DNA from: UMGS1322 sp900550765
Lineage (GTDB): Bacteria; Bacillota; Clostridia; Christensenellales; QALW01
Direction: 5' to 3'
Assembly: GCA_958448705.1 (NCBI GenBank)
Contig: CAUDEY010000017.1
Coordinates: forward strand, 1-41,952
DNA: 41,952 nucleotides
Of the stretch, positions 1-8,101 are shown one piece after another (position 1 is the stretch's first letter; each line of letters begins with the position of its first letter). The position numbers and the translations under genes were made by a program. Below the pieces are notes generated by a model, which saw only the letters and a list, made by a program, of their open reading frames with translations, did no database searches and was not told the origin of the DNA.

Positions 1-480
1 TTTAAAAATATCAATCGTCAGCTGCGCGATTATATTATGGGAGAATTTATGATTATTCTTCTTGTCAGCGCACTGATGGCACTGGCACTGGCCTTGTTTG
101 GATTTGAGTATTGGTTGATTTTAGGCATTATTATGGGAATTTTAAATATCATACCGTATATCGGGCCGGTACTGGGGAGTGTACCAATTCTGTTGATCGC
201 TGCAATTTCCGGATGGGATCGTTTTTGGCTGGCGCTTATTTTGATTGTTGTGGTGCAGCAGATCGATAATTTAGTAATTCAGCCGCATATTATTGCCAAC
301 AGTGTAAAAATCCATCCGGTGATTGTTTTAGTGTGTGTGATTGCGGGAAACAGCATAGGAAATTTGATCGGAATGGTTCTGGCAATACCGGCATATATCA
401 TTCTGCGCATTATGTTTAAAGAATTTTACAAATATTTCACCGAACGTAAACGAAAATTTCCTCAGTTGACCCGAATATGA
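1..480 (+). CDS. AI-2E family transporter / PerM-like membrane protein, C-terminal part (5' end outside window)
   Basis: The reading frame is open from base 1, so the start lies upstream of the window and only about the last 159 residues are visible. The fragment is very hydrophobic, with about four membrane segments. It has the family's characteristic IPYIGPVLG turn followed by a stretch with PHIIANSVKIHPVIVL near the C-terminus, and ends in a basic cytoplasmic tail (ERKRKFPQLTRI). Members of this family are polytopic inner-membrane proteins variously linked to autoinducer-2 or small-solute/ion export; the substrate here cannot be told. In Bacillus a homologue (YrrI) sits beside alaS-yrzL-yrrK-yrzB, and the same neighbours follow here, except alaS. 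The family call is firm; the function is not. Confidence 0.9.
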   Translation, partial: FKNINRQLRDYIMGEFMIILLVSALMALALALFGFEYWLILGIIMGILNIIPYIGPVLGSVPILLIAAISGWDRFWLALILIVVVQQIDNLVIQPHIIANSVKIHPVIVLVCVIAGNSIGNLIGMVLAIPAYIILRIMFKEFYKYFTERKRKFPQLTRI

Positions 481-482
481 GC

Positions 483-511
483 TTGCTTTGTATGGAAAAA
501 TATACTATAAT
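483..511 (+). promoter_or_regulatory. SigA-type promoter of the ireB-ruvX-DUF1292 genes
   Basis: TTGCTT (483-488) and TATAAT (506-511) are separated by exactly 17 bases. The -10 lies about 30 bases upstream of the ireB start and directly after the stop codon of the upstream membrane-protein gene, so it should drive the next three genes. Confidence 0.7.
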
Positions 512-541
512 TATACTGAGCAGTTGATAAGGAGGCTTTAT

Positions 542-793
542 ATGGCAAATATCAATGATACAATGAAGTATAGCCGCCCTTCGGAAAATGCGCAGATCAA
601 AGACATTCTTTTGAATGTATATGCCGCGCTGCAGGAAAAAGGCTATGACCCTGTGAATCAGATTGTGGGTTATATTCTTTCGGGAGATCCCACTTATATA
701 ACCGGATATAATAATGCGCGGAATCTGATTCGTCGGGTGGAGCGGGATGAGATCTTGGAGGAGCTTGTAAAAAGCTATATTGAAAACTGCTGA
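542..793 (+). CDS. ireB: IreB family regulatory phosphoprotein (UPF0297)
   Basis: This 83-residue protein matches the IreB/YrzL family along its full length. It has the hallmark blocks NQIVGYILSGDPTYI and NNARNLIRRVERDEILEELV. In Enterococcus IreB is a small cytosolic substrate of the Ser/Thr kinase IreK and acts in cell-envelope stress and cephalosporin tolerance. The N-terminal segment NDTMKYSRPSEN offers candidate phospho-acceptor threonine and serine residues. The ATG at 542 was chosen because AAGGAGG lies 7-8 bases upstream; an in-frame start further upstream at 488 would overlap the promoter and has no ribosome site. The stop overlaps the ruvX start in a TGATG, so the two are probably translationally coupled. 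Confidence 0.93.
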   Translation: MANINDTMKYSRPSENAQIKDILLNVYAALQEKGYDPVNQIVGYILSGDPTYITGYNNARNLIRRVERDEILEELVKSYIENC

Positions 794-1215
794 TGACCTA
801 TTTGGGGCTTGATATCGGTGATAGGCGTATAGGCATAGCGGTGAGCACCGGCGGCATTTTGGCCGGCGGCTTAGAAACTTATACCCGAACGTCACTGAAA
901 AACGATGTGCTACATATTATAATGCTTGTAAAAATGTATCAAGCAGACAGAATCATTGTCGGTCTGCCGAAGCATTTAAATGGACAGGAACATGTGCAGG
1001 CGGAAAAAAACGAGGAGCTTTGCTGTGCTCTTCGCGCTGAGGGTTGCCGGATTGAATATATGGATGAGCGGCTGACGTCCGCCGCAGCGGAAAGAGTAAT
1101 GCTGGAAGCGGATCTTTCAAGAAAAAAAAGAAAACAGAATATTGATAAATTGGCAGCGGTTATTATTTTGCAGGATTATTTGGATCGTAAAAATAACAGA
1201 GAAGGAATTTTATAA
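793..1215 (+). CDS. ruvX: Putative pre-16S rRNA nuclease / Holliday junction resolvase-like YqgF (RuvX)
   Basis: This 140-residue protein has the RNase H-like fold of the YqgF family. The first acidic residue is in YLGLDIGDRRIGIAVS (residues 3-18), the second in IIVGLPKHLNG, and the third is the DERLTSAAAE motif near residue 91, with a final acidic residue in the KLAAVIILQDYLD helix. The family matures the 5' end of 16S rRNA and has been discussed as a resolvase. The length is normal for the family (about 138-150). Its ATG overlaps the ireB stop by one base, and the DUF1292 gene begins two bases after its stop, so the three form one unit. Confidence 0.95.
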   Translation: MTYLGLDIGDRRIGIAVSTGGILAGGLETYTRTSLKNDVLHIIMLVKMYQADRIIVGLPKHLNGQEHVQAEKNEELCCALRAEGCRIEYMDERLTSAAAERVMLEADLSRKKRKQNIDKLAAVIILQDYLDRKNNREGIL

Positions 1216-1217
1216 AG

Positions 1218-1487
1218 ATGAGTGAAATAGAAGAGAATATTGTTGTAACTTTAGTAGACGAAAATGATGAGAGCTTTGATGCGGAGCTGCTTGATAGTAT
1301 TCAATACGACGGGCGTATTTATAATTTATTTATTCCTGTGGAAGAAAAAGACAAGGAAGAACCCCAGGTGATTATTTTAGAGTATAAAGAAGAGGGCGAA
1401 GATATTATTTTGCTGCCGGTAGAAAATGAGGTTCTTCTTGAAGAAATTTGGCAGGCGTATTATGAACTTGATGCGGAGGATGAATGA
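1218..1487 (+). CDS. DUF1292 domain protein (YrzB-like)
   Basis: This is an 89-residue, strongly acidic protein. It matches the DUF1292/YrzB family: an N-terminal region of type VVTLVDENDESFDAELLDSI, a central Tyr-Asn-Leu-Phe strand with IPVEEKD, and a C-terminal EEIWQAYYELDAEDE tail. The molecular function of the family is unknown. It follows ruvX by two bases, the position it holds in many Firmicutes next to ireB and ruvX, which suggests a shared housekeeping role. A stem-loop with a T run follows 40 bases after the stop. Confidence 0.85.
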   Translation: MSEIEENIVVTLVDENDESFDAELLDSIQYDGRIYNLFIPVEEKDKEEPQVIILEYKEEGEDIILLPVENEVLLEEIWQAYYELDAEDE

Positions 1488-1526
1488 TTTTTTTCTGTCA
1501 GTTTTATTAAAAATAAAGGATTTTTT

Positions 1527-1575
1527 CGTCTTTTGCAGAATTACTTAAAAGTAAGCGGGTAAAAGACGTTTTTTT
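1527..1575 (+). terminator. Probable terminator after the ireB-ruvX-DUF1292 unit
   Basis: CGTCTTTT (1527-1534) pairs with AAAAGACG (1561-1568), followed by seven T. A second perfect 6-bp hairpin, TTACTT/AAGTAA (1541-1554), sits inside the loop. The stem is AT-rich and the T run ends 14 bases before the dgt start codon, so read-through into dgt is possible. Confidence 0.55.
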
Positions 1576-1589
1576 GTAAAGGCGGTCTT

Positions 1590-2588
1590 ATGAGAATAGA
1601 AACTGAAATATATGAACAGCAGTATTTGTCTCCTTACGCGGCAAAAGCGAAGGAAAGCAAAGGCAGAGAAAGACCGGAGGAGGAGTGTGCCCTTCGTACT
1701 GTATATCAGCGGGATCGCGATAGAATCATATATTGTAAATCTTTCCGGAGGCTGAAGCATAAAACCCAGGTGTTTCTTTCTCCTGAGGGGGATCATTATC
1801 GTACCAGGCTTACCCATACCCTTGAAGTGAGCCAGATTGCGCGTACGGCGGCAAGGGCCCTCAAATTGAATGAGGACCTTACCGAAGCGATTGCCATGGG
1901 GCACGATATCGGACATACACCGTTCGGACATGCGGGAGAAAGAGTATTAAATGAGATTTGTTCTATGGGCTTTCAACATAATGTGCAAAGCCGCCGGGTG
2001 GTAGAAAAGTTAGAAAACGGGACAGGCCTTAACCTGACTTGGGAAGTGCGTGACGGGATTGAGAACCATACAAGCCGCTCAAAACCGGCAACGCTTGAAG
2101 GGCAGATTGTATCGTATGCAGATAGAATTGCTTACATAAATCATGATATTGATGATGCGGTTCGTGCTGGTATACTGACCGAGGCGGATCTGCCGTTTCG
2201 GTCGAATATGATATTGGGAACGACGCACTCGGCCAGAATTAATACGCTGATTACGGATTTGGTAAAAAACAGTATGGATCAGCCGGTTATTTCTATGTCT
2301 CCGCAGATCTATGAAGTAATGAATGAATTGCGGGATTATATGTTTCAGAATATTTATCATATTAAAAGCTCGGCAAAAACAGAAGAATTAAAAGCCGAGG
2401 GCATTATCAGAAACCTATTTGCAGCTTATTGCCGTGACCCTTTGCTTTTGCCCCAGAATATGCAGCCGGCGCTGAAAGAATATGGCGTAGAGCAGGCGGT
2501 GTGTGATTATATTGCCGGCATGAGCGATCGGTATGCGCTGAAGGAATATCAAAAGCTTTTTATTCCTCGTTCCTGGCAGGAAAATTGA
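1590..2588 (+). CDS. dgt: Deoxyguanosinetriphosphate triphosphohydrolase-like HD protein (dGTPase family)
   Basis: This 332-residue HD-superfamily metal hydrolase is expected to cleave dNTPs to deoxynucleoside and tripolyphosphate. The metal site is visible: RTRLTHTLEVSQIAR (first His), GHDIGHTPFGHAGE (HD pair and following His) and a later Asp in SYADRIAYINHDIDD. The 5' part also has RDRDRIIYCKSFRRLKHKTQV, typical of the shorter Firmicute dGTPase subfamily. The ATG at 1590 has AAAGGCGG about 8 bases upstream. The gene directly precedes dnaG and rpoD, an arrangement common in Clostridia that fits a link between dNTP pools and replication. Confidence 0.92.
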   Translation: MRIETEIYEQQYLSPYAAKAKESKGRERPEEECALRTVYQRDRDRIIYCKSFRRLKHKTQVFLSPEGDHYRTRLTHTLEVSQIARTAARALKLNEDLTEAIAMGHDIGHTPFGHAGERVLNEICSMGFQHNVQSRRVVEKLENGTGLNLTWEVRDGIENHTSRSKPATLEGQIVSYADRIAYINHDIDDAVRAGILTEADLPFRSNMILGTTHSARINTLITDLVKNSMDQPVISMSPQIYEVMNELRDYMFQNIYHIKSSAKTEELKAEGIIRNLFAAYCRDPLLLPQNMQPALKEYGVEQAVCDYIAGMSDRYALKEYQKLFIPRSWQEN

Positions 2589-2615
2589 GAGCTGCGGTGA
2601 AAAGGAAGAAAATCG

Positions 2616-4370
2616 ATGGCAAGAATCCCCGAAGAATTTATTGACAGCTTAATAGATAAAGTAGATATTGTAGATGTAGTATCCGATTATGTTTCTTTAA
2701 AAAAATCCGGAAACAAATATGTGGGACTGTGTCCGTTTCATAATGAAAAAACTGCATCGTTTACTGTTGATGGTCAAAAACAGATGTTTTATTGCTTTGG
2801 CTGTCATGTGGGCGGAAATATTATTGGCTTTTTGGAAAAGAAAGAAAATCTTACTTTTTATGAAACGATTGAAGAGCTTGCTAAGCGTGCGAATGTTCCA
2901 ATGCCGGCAGGTGTCAGCACAGAGCCGACATTTTCCCGGGATTTAAAAAACCGAATTTATGAGGCAAACCGAGAAGCTGCAAGATTTTATTTTAATACGT
3001 TGTTTGAACCTGAGGGAGCAGAGGGGCTTGCTTATTTGCAGGGGCGCGGCGTAACGGAAACGATTATTCGTCGTTTTGGCCTGGGATATGCGCCCGATTC
3101 GCGGGATCTTTTGATCAAGCATTTAAAGAGCAAGGGGTTTGAAGAGGAAATTCTTGTTACGGCCGGGCTTGCCAGAAAAAATGAGTTCGGTCTGCGGGAT
3201 AATTTCCGTACACGGGTGATGTTTCCGATTATAGCGCCTTCTGGTGAGATATTAGGCTTTGGCGGCAGAGTGCTGGATCATTCTTTGCCCAAATATTTAA
3301 ATACCGGAGATACACCGGTATTTAATAAGCGAAAAAACCTTTATGCTTTGAATATTTTAAAAAAGAACAACCGGGGGCGGGCTATTATCGGCGAAGGCTA
3401 TATGGATGTTATTGCATTGAATATGGCTGGTTTTGATTACGGAGTAGCATCGTTGGGCACAGCGGTTACACCCGAACAAGTAAAATTGCTGAAACGGTAC
3501 GCACAGGAAATTTATATATGCTATGACGGTGATTCTGCCGGTATCAGTGCAACGCATAAGGTAATCGATCTTATGAAGGCAGAGGGCCTGAAGCCGCGAA
3601 TCATTTCCCTTCCTTTAGGGGTGGATCCCGATGAATATATTAAGGCCCATGGTGCGGAAAGTTTTACAGATATGATGAAAAAAGCACAAACTTCCATTGA
3701 ATACTTAATGGCTGAAATCATGGAAAAATGTGATATGGCTTCGGAGGAAGGCAGGGCGGAGTTTGCGCAAAAGGCTACGGCGGTGGTGGAAAAATATGCT
3801 TTTGACAGTATAGAGGCGGAAATGTATTTAAAACGGATTCATACTGCCAGCGGTTTTTCTATGGAGGCACTTTACAGTAATATAGATAAGATCCCCGAGC
3901 AGACGCTGAAAAATGACAGCGTTGCTTACGGAATTAAAAATAAATTTGAATCAGCGACGGAAAGAGCCGTTGTTGCAGTTATCATGGAGCATCCGGAATT
4001 GACGGATTATGCAAAGGACAAGCTGCGGGAGGAGTATTTTACTAACGCGGCGTATCAGAAGATCTTTCAATATTTATGCCAGAATCAAAAAAAAACATCC
4101 CCCATGGAACTGTTGCGTATTTTTGAAGGAGATGAACCGTGCTGTACGGCGATTTCTGCCGTGGCAATAGAGAATAATGTTTTTGGAGATGCGTCAGCCT
4201 TTTTAAAAGATTGCTGCTTGAAAATGCGGATGGATTCTTTACATTTAAAACGCAGCACACTCAAAGCAAGGCTGGAAGAACCTGCAGGAGAGCCGGAAAA
4301 GAAGATTGCTTTGGCCGGGGAGATCGCTGCATTGGATGCGGAGATCAAAAAACTGCGCAGTGAATTTTAG
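2616..4370 (+). CDS. dnaG: DNA primase DnaG
   Basis: This 584-residue replication primase makes RNA primers for lagging-strand synthesis and works with the replicative helicase. The N-terminal CHC2 zinc ribbon has Cys39, His42, Cys60 and Cys63 (LCPFHNEK...YCFGC). The RNA-polymerase core follows, with a TOPRIM domain showing IIGEGYMDVIALNMAG and YICYDGDSAG. The last 150 or so residues are a divergent helical, helicase-binding C-terminus, as usual. The ATG has AAAAGGAAG upstream. It lies 27 bases after dgt and 12 bases before rpoD, forming the classic macromolecular-synthesis operon core without rpsU. Confidence 0.98.
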   Translation: MARIPEEFIDSLIDKVDIVDVVSDYVSLKKSGNKYVGLCPFHNEKTASFTVDGQKQMFYCFGCHVGGNIIGFLEKKENLTFYETIEELAKRANVPMPAGVSTEPTFSRDLKNRIYEANREAARFYFNTLFEPEGAEGLAYLQGRGVTETIIRRFGLGYAPDSRDLLIKHLKSKGFEEEILVTAGLARKNEFGLRDNFRTRVMFPIIAPSGEILGFGGRVLDHSLPKYLNTGDTPVFNKRKNLYALNILKKNNRGRAIIGEGYMDVIALNMAGFDYGVASLGTAVTPEQVKLLKRYAQEIYICYDGDSAGISATHKVIDLMKAEGLKPRIISLPLGVDPDEYIKAHGAESFTDMMKKAQTSIEYLMAEIMEKCDMASEEGRAEFAQKATAVVEKYAFDSIEAEMYLKRIHTASGFSMEALYSNIDKIPEQTLKNDSVAYGIKNKFESATERAVVAVIMEHPELTDYAKDKLREEYFTNAAYQKIFQYLCQNQKKTSPMELLRIFEGDEPCCTAISAVAIENNVFGDASAFLKDCCLKMRMDSLHLKRSTLKARLEEPAGEPEKKIALAGEIAALDAEIKKLRSEF

Positions 4371-4382
4371 GAGGGATTTCTA

Positions 4383-5492
4383 ATGAGTGAGAAGATAACG
4401 GAATTTAGTGATCAGCTGATCGAAAAGATGGGGGAGATCCAGAAAAAGATCAAAGATGGGATTATAAAAAATACGATGACTTATACGGAAGTCATCGACA
4501 TATTGGACGGAATTGAATATGATGTGGATCAGATAGAAAAGATCTTTGATATGATTGAGGGAATGGGGGTAAAAATTCAAAGCGATGTAGACCCGAACCT
4601 CGAAAATATTATTGATGCTATTCCTGAAGCGGAAGCGCATATGGTGGTGCTGAATGACAGCGTTAGCGTGGATGATCCGGTAAGAATGTATCTGAAGGAG
4701 ATGGGCAAGGTTCCGCTGCTTTCGGCTGATGAGGAAATTGAAATTGCCCGCCAGGTGGAAGCGGGCAATGATCAGGCGCGGGAAAAGCTTGCCGAGGCCA
4801 ATTTAAGGTTGGTAGTCAGTATTGCCAAACGCTATGTCGGACGCGGCATGTTGTTTTTGGACTTGATCCAGGAGGGCAATTTAGGACTGATTAAAGCTGT
4901 TGAGAAATTCGATTATACCAAAGGTTATAAATTTTCTACTTATGCAACCTGGTGGATTCGTCAGGCAATTACCAGGGCAATCGCCGATCAGGCGCGTACG
5001 ATTCGTATTCCGGTGCATATGGTAGAAACGATTCATAAGCTTTCCAGAGTAAAACGTCAGCTGGTACAGACGCTGGGGAGGGATCCTTCTCCGGATGAAA
5101 TTGCCGAGGCTATGGATGTTTCAGTTGAGCGTGTGCGGGAGATCATTAAAATTGCCCAGGATCCTGTTTCACTGGAAACGCCGATTGGGGAAGAAGAGGA
5201 CAGCCATTTGGGAGATTTTATTCCGGATGACGATATTCCCTTGCCTTCCGATGCTGCGGCGGCTACACTGCTGAAAGAACAGCTGATGCAGGTGCTGAGT
5301 ACACTTACGCCGCGGGAGGAAAAAGTTCTGCGGCTCCGGTTTGGGATTGATGACGGCCGTCAGCGTACACTGGAAGAAGTAGGAAAAGAATTTAATGTTA
5401 CGCGTGAGAGGATTCGGCAGATTGAGGCAAAGGCGCTTCGGAAGCTTCGGCATCCAAGCCGCAGCCGAAAATTAAGGGATTACCTTGAGTGA
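4383..5492 (+). CDS. rpoD: RNA polymerase primary sigma factor SigA (RpoD)
   Basis: This 369-residue sigma-70 group 1 factor directs RNA polymerase to housekeeping promoters. It has a short region 1.1-like N-terminus (about 1-75), region 1.2 (DPVRMYLKEMGKVPLLS), region 2 with the -10 melting/recognition helix YKFSTYATWWIRQAITRAI, region 3, and region 4 with a helix-turn-helix ending VTRERIRQIEAKALRKLRHP. The ATG has AGGAGGG upstream. The stop overlaps the TTG start of trmK by eight bases. The promoters I could read in this window (TTGACA/TATAAT, 17-bp spacing) fit this factor's usual specificity. Confidence 0.98.
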   Translation: MSEKITEFSDQLIEKMGEIQKKIKDGIIKNTMTYTEVIDILDGIEYDVDQIEKIFDMIEGMGVKIQSDVDPNLENIIDAIPEAEAHMVVLNDSVSVDDPVRMYLKEMGKVPLLSADEEIEIARQVEAGNDQAREKLAEANLRLVVSIAKRYVGRGMLFLDLIQEGNLGLIKAVEKFDYTKGYKFSTYATWWIRQAITRAIADQARTIRIPVHMVETIHKLSRVKRQLVQTLGRDPSPDEIAEAMDVSVERVREIIKIAQDPVSLETPIGEEEDSHLGDFIPDDDIPLPSDAAAATLLKEQLMQVLSTLTPREEKVLRLRFGIDDGRQRTLEEVGKEFNVTRERIRQIEAKALRKLRHPSRSRKLRDYLE

Positions 5493-6162
5493 TTTTCGGC
5501 TTACGTCGCGACAAAAGGCAATAACAGAGTTGCTGGGCAAAAATGAAACGGTAGCGGATATTGGCTGTGACCATGGAATTTTAAGCGTGTACCTTGCTGA
5601 GAATGGATATGCGCGGCACGTATTTGCTACGGATATTTCAGCAGCTTCTTTGCAAAAAGCAAGGAATTTGGCACAAAAGAGAAAAATAGAGCTTGAATTT
5701 TTTGTTTGTGATGGCTTTTCCGGGCTTCCTGTTATACCTTCGGCAGCAGTGATCTCCGGAATAGGCGGAGATGGCATTGCGCGGATTATTGCTCATCCGC
5801 GGGCAAAAACAAAGTTAATCCTGCAGCCGATGAAAGATTCCGCTGCAGTATTTCAGGCTTTGCAGGAAAATGGTTTTTGTATCGATAAAGAAATTATCGT
5901 AAGGGAAAATGACCGTTTTTATGAAGTACTCCGAGCCTTGCCGGGGAAAATGGCTTCGTTTGATTTCTGTTTGCCTAGGCCGGGTACACTGGTTATGGAT
6001 ACAAATGCATATGCTTTTTTTCAGCATCGTCTTAAAGTGCTGCAAAATGCCGCATGTGCTGCGGGACGATCTGACGGCGCAACGGCCCGGCGGCGGCTTT
6101 ATGAGCTGAATACACAAATACAAAGGATACAGGAGGTTCTAAAAGATGCCCCAGATTTCTGA
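5485..6162 (+). CDS. trmK: tRNA (adenine(22)-N1)-methyltransferase TrmK
   Basis: This 225-residue class I SAM-dependent methyltransferase belongs to the TrmK/YqfN family, which methylates A22 of tRNA. Motif I is VADIGCDHGILSVYLAE with the acidic loop ATDISAASLQKAR, and ISGIGGDGIARII is the family's second glycine-rich block. The best start is a TTG at 5485, which overlaps the end of rpoD and gives the normal N-terminus (SDFRLTSRQKAI). The gene overlaps nif3 by 17 bases. The rpoD-trmK-nif3 order is standard in Firmicutes. Confidence 0.92.
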   Translation: MSDFRLTSRQKAITELLGKNETVADIGCDHGILSVYLAENGYARHVFATDISAASLQKARNLAQKRKIELEFFVCDGFSGLPVIPSAAVISGIGGDGIARIIAHPRAKTKLILQPMKDSAAVFQALQENGFCIDKEIIVRENDRFYEVLRALPGKMASFDFCLPRPGTLVMDTNAYAFFQHRLKVLQNAACAAGRSDGATARRRLYELNTQIQRIQEVLKDAPDF

Positions 6163-6964
6163 TATTGTGAGAATTATAGAGCAGATGGCTAAACCGGCGT
6201 ATGCTTATGAATGGGATAACTGCGGTTTTGCAGCTGGAAGTCTTCAGGATGCAACAGCACGTATTTTAGTAACCTTGGATGTGACGGAAGATGTGATTCT
6301 TGAAGCAAAGACCAAAGGTTGCGGAATGATTGTTTCTCACCATCCGCTTATTTTTAAACCCATTCGTACTGCGGCAGCAGATACGTATGAGGGGCGGATG
6401 CTTTCCCTTCTGTATCAAAATAAAATTGCGCTTTATTGTGCACATACATCTTTGGATATTGCACCGGGGGGTGTAAATGATGCGCTTTGCGGTGTATTGG
6501 AATTGCGAAACGTTGGGTTACTCGCTCCGCGTGAGGTTTGCGGTGAGCTGGTAGCTTGTGCAAGAATCGGAGAGCTGCCTGAAAAAATGCAAGCGAGCCA
6601 ATTGCTTAGGTATATTAAAAAGGCAATCGGAGCGCCAAGTCTTTTATACGGTGGATTAGGAGATAAAGTATTTGAAAAAATGGCACTTTGCACCGGCGCA
6701 GGAGAGGAATTTGCTTTTGACGCTATGCAGGCAGGTGCAGATGTTTTTCTTACCGGAGAAATAAAATATCATACGGCATTGGAGTTGAAGCGTCGGAACC
6801 TTCCTTTTATTGCTGCCGGCCATTTTTATACGGAATGGCCTGTGGTAGGTGCTTTTGTGCGGTATTTACAAAAGCAGTTGGATGTGTTACAATATAAAAG
6901 TATGGTTTTTGCATCAGAGGTCCATACCGATCCGTTTGACGTTGAAGGAGGATTTGATAAATGA
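6146..6964 (+). CDS. Nif3-like dinuclear metal centre protein (YqfO family, short form)
   Basis: This 272-residue protein has the Nif3/YbgI metal-binding motifs: SHHPLIFKP (His pair), AHTSLDIAPGGVND (His and Asp) and the C-terminal AAGHFYTEWPVV (His and Glu). Family members form toroidal hexamers with two metal ions per subunit; the reaction is still unclear, with GTP cyclohydrolase-like and hydrolase roles proposed. The inserted PII/CutA-like domain of the long Bacillus form is absent. The ATG at 6146 has AGGAGG 9 bases upstream. Its stop overlaps the next start in ATGA. Confidence 0.9.
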   Translation: MPQISDIVRIIEQMAKPAYAYEWDNCGFAAGSLQDATARILVTLDVTEDVILEAKTKGCGMIVSHHPLIFKPIRTAAADTYEGRMLSLLYQNKIALYCAHTSLDIAPGGVNDALCGVLELRNVGLLAPREVCGELVACARIGELPEKMQASQLLRYIKKAIGAPSLLYGGLGDKVFEKMALCTGAGEEFAFDAMQAGADVFLTGEIKYHTALELKRRNLPFIAAGHFYTEWPVVGAFVRYLQKQLDVLQYKSMVFASEVHTDPFDVEGGFDK

Positions 6965-7659
6965 CGGAACAGATAAAAAATCTTTTAGCATATCAACAGG
7001 CAGATTTGGCCGTGGATTCGGCAGAAAAAGCAGTAAAAGGAAGTGCTGAACGAAAAAAAGCTACGGTTATGAAGCAGCGCTATGAGTTAGCGGTTGAAGA
7101 GAGAAAGAAGCTGCTTGGCAGAAAAGAAAAGATTGAAAAAGAGCTTACAGCTATTACAAGCGATGTAGAAAAGCTGACCGGGCTTGCTGCAATTGACAGA
7201 GCACAGGACGTGCCGGAAGATAGCGAGGCGATCCAAAAACTGCTGACGGATATCGATAAGCTGTTAAATTCTCTTCGGAAATTGGAGAATCAATTAAAGG
7301 ATATCCATGTTGCCGTAGAGACGGATGAAAAAAAGATCAATGAATATGCGGCAGTAGCTAACAAGGCCAGAGAAGAGTTTAATATTAATAAAGAGGCTTA
7401 TGAAAAGCTGCTTGACGCTGCAAAACCGGAGATCGATGCGTGTAAAGCTGAACGCGAAAAGTTAAAGGGGGCAGTGGAACCGACACTTTTACATAAATAC
7501 ATGGCCTTAAAGAAAAATAAAATTGTGCCTACCGCGCCAATCCAGGACAGCCGCTGCGGCGGATGTCATATGGAAATGCCGTCCTTTACGGTTTCCAATG
7601 CGGTGAAAAACGGTTATTGCGAGTGTGAAAACTGCGGCCGTATTGTATATATCGAATAA
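6961..7659 (+). CDS. Coiled-coil protein with C4-type zinc ribbon (DUF164-like)
   Basis: This is a 232-residue protein. Residues 1-170 are charged, heptad-rich coiled coil, and the C-terminus carries a zinc ribbon with CGGCHM and CECENCG (two CxxC pairs about 24 residues apart). This matches the widespread C4 zinc-ribbon family found beside nif3 in many bacteria. No enzymatic activity is established; nucleic-acid or partner binding is usually assumed. The ATG overlaps the nif3 stop (ATGA) and GGAGG lies upstream. The stop is only 12 bases before rnpB. Confidence 0.87.
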   Translation: MTEQIKNLLAYQQADLAVDSAEKAVKGSAERKKATVMKQRYELAVEERKKLLGRKEKIEKELTAITSDVEKLTGLAAIDRAQDVPEDSEAIQKLLTDIDKLLNSLRKLENQLKDIHVAVETDEKKINEYAAVANKAREEFNINKEAYEKLLDAAKPEIDACKAEREKLKGAVEPTLLHKYMALKKNKIVPTAPIQDSRCGGCHMEMPSFTVSNAVKNGYCECENCGRIVYIE

Positions 7660-7670
7660 TTTGTTTGTTT

Positions 7671-8006
7671 TGAGCAGGCCGGATGACCGCGGTGAAAATA
7701 CGAGGAAAGTCCGAGCTCCGCAGAGCAGGGCGCCGGATAACGTCCGGTGGAGGCGACTCCAAGGAAAGTGCAACAGAGATATACCGCCGGCGGATTTCTG
7801 CCGGTAAGGGTGGAAAGGCGAGGTAAGAGCTCACCGGCTGCTATGGCGACACTGCAGCCCTGTAAACCCCGTCCGGAGCAAGATTGATAGCGGAACACTT
7901 AAAACGGCTGCTCGCCGGTTCCCATGTAATCGCTTAAATTTTTCGGTAACGGAAAAGATAGATAGATGGTCATCTAAGACAGAACTCGGCTTATAGACCT
8001 GTCTCA
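7671..8006 (+). ncRNA. rnpB: RNase P RNA, bacterial type A
   Basis: The conserved RNase P core is directly readable: GAGGAAAGTCC at 7702-7712, then GGATAACGTCCGG, AGTGCAACAGAGA, the block GGTAAGGGTGGAAAGGCGAG, CCCCGTCCGGAGCAAGA, and the 3' segment ACAGAACTCGGCTTATAG from 7979. The 5' TGAGCAGGCC pairs with GACCTGTCTCA at the 3' end to form P1. These landmarks follow the ancestral type A plan rather than the Bacillus type B plan, as expected for Clostridia. It is the catalytic RNA that matures tRNA 5' ends. End positions are set by the P1 pairing and may be off by a few bases. Confidence 0.96.
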
Positions 8007-8020
8007 ATAACATAAATTTT

Positions 8021-8056
8021 AGGGAGAAATGAAAAATCATTTCTCCTTATTCTTTT
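8021..8056 (+). terminator. Terminator of rnpB
   Basis: GGAGAAATGA (8023-8032) pairs perfectly with TCATTTCTCC (8037-8046) around an AAAA loop, and TTATTCTTTTTT follows. It begins 15 bases after rnpB, so the spoIIIA operon should have its own promoter downstream. Confidence 0.88.
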
Positions 8057-8101
8057 TTGGAATTTTTGTGCATATGCTTTTGTTGTAAGGAGGGACAACT
8101 T

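Noticed and set aside
437..895. Minus-strand open frame over the ireB-ruvX region and many similar antisense frames
   Set aside because: They mirror strongly conserved genes on the other strand, lack ribosome sites and resemble no family.
8065..8080. Possible SigE promoter for spoIIIA (CATATGCTT resembling the SigE -10)
   Set aside because: The -35 element could not be placed at the right distance, so I do not list it as a feature.
8057..8101. Upstream in-frame extension of spoIIIAA
   Set aside because: It starts at a TTG in the T-tail of the rnpB terminator and has no ribosome site; AAGGAGGG sits before the ATG at 8102.
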